A stretch of DNA of 11,088 nucleotides, from NCBI GenBank assembly GCA_905236365.1, contig CAJOPP010000179.1, positions 1 through 11,088 on the forward strand. The letters run 5' to 3'. This DNA comes from an uncultured Lachnospiraceae bacterium. GTDB taxonomy: Bacteria; Bacillota; Clostridia; Lachnospirales; Lachnospiraceae. The position numbers were made by a program, and so were the translations under genes. Below, piece after piece: positions 6,226 to 11,088 of this stretch (its first letter is position 1; every line of letters begins with the position of its first letter). Below the pieces are notes generated by a model that saw only the letters and a list, made by a program, of their open reading frames with translations, was not told the origin of the DNA and ran no database searches.

Positions 6226-6297
6226 AACGGACGAACAGCCGCATAAGTATAATGATTACGATCATACGGTGCGGTTGTCCGTCCGTTTTTGTTTTTT
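6226..6297 (+). terminator. Intrinsic terminator of the leucine-rich repeat gene
   Basis: The left arm (6226-6243, aacggacgaacagccgca) pairs with 6270-6287 over 18 positions with one A-C mismatch and one G-U wobble. The arm is followed by T5-G-T6 (6286-6297). The loop can form a small inner hairpin. It lies 90 bp after the stop. The right arm and T-tract are also coding: on the minus strand they specify the last residues (K-K-Q-K-R-T-D-N-R) of the convergent regulator. Confidence 0.88.
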
Positions 6298-7086
6298 GAA
6301 TTCTTTTACGGTTATGCCAACATGCTTTTTAAAACAGATGCTGAAATAGTGGGAGTCTCGAAATCCAACCTGTTCGGAAATTTCATATACTTTCAGATTG
6401 GTATGATTCAAAAGACGGATGCTTTCCGCGATCCGTTTTCTGGTAATATACTCAATCATACTGATTCCGATTTCCTGTTTAAAGATTCGGCTCAGATAAC
6501 TCTCATTTGTAAAAATCGAAGCCGCAACTTTTTTTAGGGAAAGGTCGGGTTCAGTAAGATGTTCTTCAATATATTCCACGGCAAGACTGATCAGATGATT
6601 GCTTTTTCCATAGTGATTGTGATGATGAAACTCCATAAGCTGTTGGGCAGTTTCAGGAGAGGAGGATGTGTTTTCCTCCGTCAGCATTCTGTGACGATAC
6701 TCTGTAATGCTCGTTTTAACTCGTTGTAATGCCGATGCAAATTCATCGCCTGATTCTTTTGCGTTCAATGGTTTTAGTATAAAATCATCCACTCCGATTC
6801 GCAAAGCAGTTCTTACGCAAGCAAAAGAATCACAGTGAGTGATGATTATGATATGACAGTGGGGATATTGTCCTAAAATTGTTTTCGCAAGTTCGAGCCC
6901 TGATATATCCGGAAGATCAACATCTGTGAGTACAATATCCGGTGCAGTTTCTTTTATTTTATTAAGTGCTTCGGTTCCGGAACCGGCTTCTCCGATGAAT
7001 ACAAACTCATTTTGTTCCCAGTCATAGCAATTTCGTATGGCTGCCCGGTCGGCCGGTTCCTGATCGATAATAAATACCGTTATCAT
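6262..7086 (-). CDS. Response regulator, receiver plus AraC-type DNA-binding domain (YesN-like)
   Basis: This 274-residue cytosolic transcription regulator has an N-terminal receiver domain (about 1-120) with the phosphoacceptor D55 (LTDVDLP), the switch threonine T83 and lysine K105 (LKPL). A C-terminal AraC/XylS double helix-turn-helix (about 168-270) carries SLKKVAASIFTNESYLSRIF and YEISEQVGFRDSHYFSICF. In this family such proteins pair with a sensor kinase and often control sugar uptake, but no kinase is encoded in the window. The acidic pocket is unusual: the normal D-D/E pair reads D8-Q9-E10. The start is the ATG at 7086, which fits receiver-domain length; AGGGG lies about 13 bases upstream, a rather long spacing. 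The 3' end overlaps the terminator of the convergent gene. The target genes are unknown. Confidence 0.93.
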   Translation of the reverse strand: MITVFIIDQEPADRAAIRNCYDWEQNEFVFIGEAGSGTEALNKIKETAPDIVLTDVDLPDISGLELAKTILGQYPHCHIIIITHCDSFACVRTALRIGVDDFILKPLNAKESGDEFASALQRVKTSITEYRHRMLTEENTSSSPETAQQLMEFHHHNHYGKSNHLISLAVEYIEEHLTEPDLSLKKVAASIFTNESYLSRIFKQEIGISMIEYITRKRIAESIRLLNHTNLKVYEISEQVGFRDSHYFSICFKKHVGITVKEFKKQKRTDNRTV

Positions 7087-7142
7087 ATATATTAATTATC
7101 CCCTTTATATTTCTGCTGCTATCCATTTGTGATTCCAGCTTA

Positions 7143-7171
7143 TTTAAACATATTTTAAAATGATTTGTCAA
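7143..7171 (-). promoter_or_regulatory. Predicted promoter of the response regulator
   Basis: On the minus strand a perfect -35 TTGACA (7166-7171) stands 17 bp from TTTAAA (7143-7148), which matches 4/6 of the -10 consensus. The predicted start lies about 50 nt before the ATG. The -35 directly abuts a copy of the dispersed repeat (7172 onward). Confidence 0.5.
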
Positions 7172-7252
7172 CTGAACCGTAACTTTAAATGTTGAGATGC
7201 GGTTCATCTGTTACTGTTCAGACGTACGCCACCGAGTGAACTGTTACTGAGA
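7172..7252. repeat. Compound copy of the dispersed palindromic repeat (three half-sites)
   Basis: Three matches to GTWACNGTTCA lie within 75 bp: minus strand at 7173-7183, plus strand at 7210-7220, and minus strand at 7237-7247. The last two face each other and form a 38-bp imperfect palindrome (9 of 11 arm positions pair). The first two form an outward-facing 12-bp inverted repeat with one mismatch (7172-7183, 7210-7221). No flanking direct repeat was found, so it is probably an older or doubly inserted copy. It fills the space between the regulator promoter and the malQ promoters. Confidence 0.5.
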
Positions 7253-7276
7253 ATGTAAAATTTTATGGATTGAACC

Positions 7277-7321
7277 TTGTATTTTAGCCTGTTTGCAAGT
7301 ATAATATAGGTTTGTTATAAT
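7277..7321 (+). promoter_or_regulatory. Two overlapping predicted promoters of malQ
   Basis: Promoter A is TTGTAT (7277-7282), 17 bp, TATAAT (7300-7305). Promoter B is TTGCAA (7293-7298), 17 bp, TATAAT (7316-7321). Both have perfect -10 hexamers and ideal spacing. B would start transcription only just upstream of the GGAGGG ribosome binding site (7334-7339); A leaves a more usual leader. Confidence 0.65.
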
Positions 7322-7348
7322 AGTTTTTTGTATGGAGGGATAGTAACG

Positions 7349-8881
7349 ATGGCAGATAATGGGAACCCCGGCATGGGGTATGATAAATATGCTGGCATAT
7401 TGGTACATCCGACATCCTTTCCAAGTCCGTATGGAATTGGAGATTTAGGGCCTGGAGCTTACGCATTTGTAGATTTTTTGGAACGTTCAGGACTTAATTT
7501 GTGGCAGGTTCTTCCGCTTGGACATACGGGATTTGGTGATTCGCCGTATCAGCCGTTTTCAGCCTTTGCAGGACAGCCACTGATCATTAGCATCGATGAA
7601 TTGCGCAAGGCTGGCCTTTTATGGGACGAGGATTTTTGGGAGATGCCGCAGTGGGATCCATGTCATATTGAGTACGGCAGAGTGATTGAATACAAAACAG
7701 GTCTGCTAAAGAAAGCATTTGAGCACTTCCGGGATCCGGAGATTGCAGATGCGTATTCAAAGGACGAGGAATTTTTAGAGGCGTACAAGCAGTTCTGTGG
7801 GACTTCGACCTGGCTGGATGATTATGCCTTGTTCATGGCTGGAAAGGAACATTTCCAGGGAGCTCCCTGGTATATGTGGGAGGATTCCCTGAAAAAACCA
7901 ACTGAAAAACAGAAACGGGAATGGATGGAAACCTTATCCGATGAAGTGGAATATTACCGGTTTATCCAGTATTTGTTTTACAGACAATGGATAGCTTTAA
8001 GAGAGTATGCCAATGCAAAGAATATCAAGATTGTGGGAGATATTCCAATCTTTGTTGCCTGGGACAGCGTGGATGTATGGTGCAATAAGAAACTGTTTGA
8101 TCTGGATTCGAAGGGATACCCAAAGAACGTGGCAGGTGTACCGCCGGATTATTTTTCTGCAACCGGTCAGTTATGGGGCAATCCGCTTTACAAGTGGAGT
8201 GAGCATACAAAAACAGGATATGAGTGGTGGATTGATCGAATTCGTTATCAATTACAGTTAACAGATTTCCTGCGAATTGACCATTTCAGAGGGTTTGATA
8301 AATTCTGGGCAGTTCCTTATGGGGAAGAGACAGCAGTGAATGGCAAATGGGTAAAGGCACCGGGTGTGAATTTCTTCACCCAGTTGGAAGCAACGCTTGG
8401 CTATCATATGCCGATCATAGCAGAGGATTTGGGAGAGATCGATCAGTCCGTAATTGATCTGCGTGATAAATTTGGCTTACCGGGAATGAAAATCCTGCAG
8501 TTTGGATTTGAGAACCCGGATGAGAACAGTTATCTTCCGCATAATTTTGTCCGGAACTGTGTGTGTTACACGGGTACCCATGATAATGATACTACCTTGG
8601 GGTGGTATCAAAAGTGTTATGAGCAGTCCAGGGATAAGCTTAGAAGATATTATAATACAGACGGTGGAGATGTGTGCTGGACATTGATCCGTGCCTGCTT
8701 TTCTTCTGTGGCCAATATGGCGATTGTTCCGATGCAGGATGTACTTTGTCTGGACTCCTGGGCGAGATTTAATACACCGGGTGTAGGCGAGGGAAACTGG
8801 GCATGGCGGTTTCGTTCAGAAGATCTGTCACCACAGTTGGAAGCAAGGTTATATGAGACGGCCAAGTTATATGGAAGATAA
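7349..8881 (+). CDS. malQ: 4-alpha-glucanotransferase (amylomaltase, GH77)
   Basis: This 510-residue cytosolic enzyme transfers alpha-1,4-glucan chains between maltodextrins (disproportionation), releasing glucose and making chains long enough for phosphorylase in maltose, starch or glycogen use. GH77 hallmarks are present: the substrate-site segment SPYQPFSAFAGQP (65-77), nucleophile D311 in RIDHFRGF, acid/base E359 in IAEDLG, and stabiliser D412 in TGTHDND. Length is typical of bacterial MalQ with no extra binding domain. The ATG at 7349 is chosen because GGAGGG (7334-7339) lies nine bases upstream; the earlier in-frame TTG at 7328 would put this site inside the gene. No phosphorylase or maltose transporter is visible next to it. 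It has its own promoters and is probably transcribed alone. Confidence 0.97.
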   Translation: MADNGNPGMGYDKYAGILVHPTSFPSPYGIGDLGPGAYAFVDFLERSGLNLWQVLPLGHTGFGDSPYQPFSAFAGQPLIISIDELRKAGLLWDEDFWEMPQWDPCHIEYGRVIEYKTGLLKKAFEHFRDPEIADAYSKDEEFLEAYKQFCGTSTWLDDYALFMAGKEHFQGAPWYMWEDSLKKPTEKQKREWMETLSDEVEYYRFIQYLFYRQWIALREYANAKNIKIVGDIPIFVAWDSVDVWCNKKLFDLDSKGYPKNVAGVPPDYFSATGQLWGNPLYKWSEHTKTGYEWWIDRIRYQLQLTDFLRIDHFRGFDKFWAVPYGEETAVNGKWVKAPGVNFFTQLEATLGYHMPIIAEDLGEIDQSVIDLRDKFGLPGMKILQFGFENPDENSYLPHNFVRNCVCYTGTHDNDTTLGWYQKCYEQSRDKLRRYYNTDGGDVCWTLIRACFSSVANMAIVPMQDVLCLDSWARFNTPGVGEGNWAWRFRSEDLSPQLEARLYETAKLYGR

Positions 8882-8914
8882 GTCAAAGACAATCCTTTTT
8901 GTCCATGCCTGTCG

Positions 8915-8945
8915 TGTATCTATGAAGCATAGCTGAATAGATACG
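8915..8945 (+). other. Weak hairpin downstream of malQ
   Basis: A perfect 7-bp inverted repeat (gtatcta 8916-8922, tagatac 8938-8944), plus one wobble pair, has a 15-base loop and no clean T-run after it (gagtttcttt follows at a distance). It may weakly terminate malQ transcription. No convincing promoter was found between here and the next gene at 9012, so read-through is possible. Confidence 0.25.
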
Positions 8946-9011
8946 GTTAGAGTTTCTTTGGTGGATAAAGGGATATGGCATTTGACGGTTTGAGCCTTGA
9001 GAGGAGTGAAT

Positions 9012-9734
9012 ATGAGAACCGTATTAGTATTAGGATATTTATTTTTATTTTTAGTGATAATGATTCCGGTTCATCTGATTCTTTTGATCATTGGCAGGTG
9101 GAACCCGGAACTTCGTTATCGCATTGGAAATGCTATTGTATACTGGGGATTTCGATGGGAGCTTTTTCAGACACATGCAGAGGTTGAGGTAAAGGGAACA
9201 GAAAATATTCCTAAAGAACCGGTTTTATTTGTGACGAACCACCGAAGTTACTATGATATTTTAGTGATTCATACAACATCGACAAAACGACCGGGGTTTG
9301 TGTCAAAGAAAGAAATCAAAAAAATTCCGTTCTTAAGCTGGTGGATGGACGATATCTGTTGCCTGTATCTGGACAGGGAAGATTTGCGTTCCGGAATGCA
9401 GATGATCAAGGACGGTGCTGAGCTGATCAAAAATGGTCATTCGATGGTGATCTGTCCGGAGGGACATCGCAACCAGACACAGGAATTGTTGCCATTTCGG
9501 GAAGGCAGCATGAAAATGGCAGAGCGGGCAGATTGTCCGGTCGTTCCGGTTACACTGATCGATACTGATCAGCTCTTAGAAGCAAGACCGGGGTTTAATA
9601 TCCGGAAGGGAAAAGTAAAGGTAATATATGGAGAACCGTTTTATATGAAAGACCTTCCAAAAGAACAGAGAAAAAAAGCGGGCGCTTATGTGCGGAGTAT
9701 TATAGAAGATACGATCAAACGCGAGTCTGCATAG
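9012..9734 (+). CDS. PlsC-type lysophospholipid acyltransferase (1-acylglycerol-3-phosphate acyltransferase family)
   Basis: This 240-residue membrane-associated enzyme is predicted to acylate lysophosphatidic acid to phosphatidic acid during phospholipid synthesis. It has an N-terminal membrane segment (about 3-28), the catalytic motif NHRSYYD (N76-D82, NHx4D) and motif II region KKEIKKIPFLSWWM (99-112). The glycerophosphate-binding motif reads CPEGHRN (148-154) where FPEGTRS is usual, and motif IV contains VVPVTL. Length is normal. The ATG at 9012 is preferred over the upstream in-frame TTG (8997) because GAGGAG (9001-9006) lies five bases ahead. The next gene starts 13 bp after its stop, suggesting an operon. 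Several homologues can occur per genome, so it may be a paralogue and not the essential plsC. Confidence 0.88.
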   Translation: MRTVLVLGYLFLFLVIMIPVHLILLIIGRWNPELRYRIGNAIVYWGFRWELFQTHAEVEVKGTENIPKEPVLFVTNHRSYYDILVIHTTSTKRPGFVSKKEIKKIPFLSWWMDDICCLYLDREDLRSGMQMIKDGAELIKNGHSMVICPEGHRNQTQELLPFREGSMKMAERADCPVVPVTLIDTDQLLEARPGFNIRKGKVKVIYGEPFYMKDLPKEQRKKAGAYVRSIIEDTIKRESA

Positions 9735-9747
9735 AAGGAGGAATGTT

Positions 9748-10305
9748 ATGAGTCCATTAGTGATTACATTGATTATATTAGCAGTTATAGTTGCCATATT
9801 TGTTGCATTGTATTTTGTGGGTAGCAAGATGCAGAAGAAGCAGATGGATCAAAAGCAGCAATTGTTAGATGCAGCACAGCCTGCATCTATGCTGATTATT
9901 GATAAGAAGATGATGAAGTTAAAAGATGCAGGATTACCGAAAACGGTCATGGAACAGACACCAAAGCGTTATCAGAATGCGAAGATGCCGATTGTGAAGG
10001 TAAAGATCGGACCGCAGATCATGAATCTGATCTGTGATGACGGGATTTTTGATGATTTACCAACCAAGGGTGAAGTGAAAGCCATGGTAAGTGGTATTTA
10101 TATTGTAGGAGTTAAGAGTATCCGTGGTAAGAAAAAGGTAACGGAAGAAGAGCCGAAAAAGAAAGGTTTTGCAGCAAAACTTCGCAAAAAACAGAGAGAG
10201 ATTCAAAAGGAATACGAGCAGGAAGAGAAAGCAAAAGCGGCTGAAAAAGCGGCAAAGGCAGAGCAGAAGGCTAAGAAGGAAAAAGCGAAGAAGATTACGC
10301 AGTAA
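9748..10305 (+). CDS. Membrane-anchored protein of unknown function
   Basis: This 185-residue protein was not recognised as a named family. It has one strong N-terminal transmembrane helix (4-24), then a basic stretch (28-36) that by the positive-inside rule puts the rest in the cytosol. A compact predicted globular core (about 48-128) includes PIVKVKIGPQIMNLICDDG and SGIYIVGVKSI. The tail (about 137-182) is very Lys/Glu/Ala-rich, probably a long charged helix or coiled coil. AAGGAGG (9735-9741) lies six bases before the ATG. It starts 13 bp after the acyltransferase stop and precedes a clear terminator, so the two form a likely two-gene unit. Co-transcription hints at a role near the membrane or lipid metabolism, but this is only association. 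Confidence 0.85.
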   Translation: MSPLVITLIILAVIVAIFVALYFVGSKMQKKQMDQKQQLLDAAQPASMLIIDKKMMKLKDAGLPKTVMEQTPKRYQNAKMPIVKVKIGPQIMNLICDDGIFDDLPTKGEVKAMVSGIYIVGVKSIRGKKKVTEEEPKKKGFAAKLRKKQREIQKEYEQEEKAKAAEKAAKAEQKAKKEKAKKITQ

Positions 10306-10328
10306 ATTCTTCTCATACATAATGAAAG

Positions 10329-10377
10329 ACAGGGCAATGGATCACAATTCATATGTGAGAAACTGTCCTGTTTTTTT
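10329..10377 (+). terminator. Intrinsic terminator after the plsC-like operon
   Basis: An 8-bp stem, acagggca (10329-10336) with tgtcctgt (10364-10371) including one G-U pair, encloses an inner tcaca/tgtga hairpin (10342-10346, 10354-10358). A run of seven T (10371-10377) follows at once. It lies 24 bp after the stop at 10305. Confidence 0.8.
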
Positions 10378-10378
10378 A

Positions 10379-10544
10379 TAGGAAATTCGTGATGTAAATA
10401 ATAACCAAAAGAAGAGGAAAATAAGTGAAAATGATATCGGAAAAATGAACAAAATAAATGCTGCATAATGTTGAAAGTGTTGAATGTGCATAATTTTGGC
10501 AAAAAGAAATAAAAAAAGAACACCAAATATTAAAAAAATCCTCT
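10379..10544. other. AT-rich non-coding stretch, nothing recognised
   Basis: This part of the 318-bp gap between two genes is A-rich on the plus strand. It has no credible small gene with a ribosome binding site, no strong hairpin and no copy of the dispersed repeat. A short direct repeat (tgcataat type, near 10463 and 10488) is probably chance in this composition. It may serve as an UP-element-like A/T region for the promoter that follows. Confidence 0.4.
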
Positions 10545-10572
10545 TTTACATTGATAATCAACTGTGTAGAAT
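10545..10572 (+). promoter_or_regulatory. Predicted promoter of the last secreted protein
   Basis: TTTACA (10545-10550), a 16-bp spacer and TAGAAT (10567-10572) each match the consensus at 5/6 positions. The predicted start near 10579 gives a leader of about 45 nt. AGGAGG (10612-10617) lies six bases before the ATG. Confidence 0.5.
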
Positions 10573-10623
10573 GATTGATATCCCGATACTTAGGATAAAT
10601 ATATTATTTATAGGAGGTTAATA

Positions 10624-11088
10624 ATGAAGAGTATTCTTAGAAAAAGAACAGGTACAAGAGGAATTGCAGCAACCATTCTTCTTGCAGTTGTCATGACCCT
10701 TGGTGGCGTGATAGCACCCCCGTTTAGAGGGAATGATGTACAGGTAGTGCATGCAGCAGAGTCAACGATTCGATCGATGACATATTATTCGGAGAATGAT
10801 GGTCCGGAATTAAATGCTGTCGGATCGGGGGAAGCAAGCTTTGGTTTTGTAATGCCAATCTTTAATAACGGCGAGTCAACCTGGCAGGATGTAGCTAAGG
10901 ATTTGCGCGTGCGCGTAAAAATCAATGGAACATACCAGGATATCGATGGTAGTGATGCAGGTGGATTTGTTTATAATCAGAATTGGGGACACTGGAATGA
11001 CGGCGGTGTGAGTGGTTATTGGTTTAAGGTATCCAAGACCACAGAGTTACAGCTTTATTCAGCATCAACCGGCGTTTCCCTGGATTAC
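10624..11088 (+). CDS. Secreted protein, N-terminal part, function unknown (cut by window edge)
   Basis: The frame is open from the ATG at 10624 to the last base (155 codons) with no stop, so the gene continues beyond the window. AGGAGG six bases ahead supports the start. The N-terminus is an export signal: basic residues (KSILRKR), a hydrophobic stretch (about 14-31) and a V-H-A-A-E cleavage context at about 44-45. The mature part begins STIRSMTYYSENDGPELN and contains GFVMPIFNN, RVRVKINGTYQDIDG and an aromatic segment NQNWGHWNDGGVSGYWFKV. Alternating hydrophobic and aromatic residues suggest an extracellular beta-sandwich, possibly a carbohydrate-binding module, but I do not recognise the family. 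The export signal resembles that of the LRR protein at 4154. Confidence 0.85.
   Translation, partial: MKSILRKRTGTRGIAATILLAVVMTLGGVIAPPFRGNDVQVVHAAESTIRSMTYYSENDGPELNAVGSGEASFGFVMPIFNNGESTWQDVAKDLRVRVKINGTYQDIDGSDAGGFVYNQNWGHWNDGGVSGYWFKVSKTTELQLYSASTGVSLDY

Noticed and set aside
7328..7348. Upstream TTG as malQ start, and similar upstream starts for degV, GH64 and plsC
   Set aside because: In each case the Shine-Dalgarno sequence falls inside the extension and correctly precedes the downstream ATG.
10057..10561. Minus-strand frames rich in Phe, Leu and Cys after 10057
   Set aside because: They are antisense to the K/E/A-rich tail and the A-rich gap, with no start signals or family features.

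Overview
The window looks like chromosomal DNA of an anaerobic Gram-positive Clostridia, most likely a Lachnospiraceae-type gut bacterium. The reasons are low-to-moderate GC, strong AGGAGG-type ribosome binding sites, signal peptides ending in V-H-A-A, Ig-like (Big_2) and BspA-type leucine-rich surface proteins, and a YesN/AraC-type response regulator. The species cannot be fixed from sequence alone.

Layout. Positions 1-194 are the 3' end of metK (+). It converges on a DegV family fatty-acid-binding protein (418-1305, -). The gap between them holds a MITE-like 72-bp hairpin element inside a 10-bp direct repeat. Upstream of degV is a second, shorter palindromic element, also inside an exact 10-bp direct repeat, followed by a strong 14-bp hairpin that probably ends the next gene. 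Positions 1619-3859 (-) encode a large secreted CBM56-CBM6-GH64 beta-1,3-glucanase. It is divergent, across an AT-rich 294-bp promoter region, from a secreted BspA-like leucine-rich repeat protein (4154-6136, +) with a 33-bp x 11 in-frame tandem repeat and two lysine-rich Ig-like domains. That gene ends in a strong intrinsic terminator which also encodes the C-terminus of a convergent AraC-type response regulator (6262-7086, -). The 262 bp between the regulator and malQ contain a regulator promoter, a compound palindromic repeat and tandem malQ promoters. Then follow malQ (4-alpha-glucanotransferase, 7349-8881), a PlsC-type acyltransferase (9012-9734) apparently co-transcribed with a small membrane-anchored protein of unknown function (9748-10305), an intrinsic terminator, and the start of another secreted protein (10624-11088, running off the end).

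How the parts may work together. The GH64 enzyme would cut beta-1,3-glucan (fungal or yeast wall, laminarin, curdlan) outside the cell, helped by two binding modules. The divergent LRR protein is a surface or adhesion candidate and may share regulation with it. MalQ handles maltodextrins inside the cell and is not clearly part of the same pathway. DegV and PlsC are both linked to acyl-chain use for phospholipids but are not adjacent. The regulator has no histidine kinase in view, so its target is unknown.

The least expected signal is a family of tiny palindromic intergenic elements. The 11-mer GTWACNGTTCA occurs five times in three intergenic gaps, and a diverged relative forms the 72-bp hairpin. 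Two of the elements are flanked by direct repeats of about 10 bp resembling target-site duplications. No CRISPR array, tRNA, rRNA, transposase or phage gene was seen.
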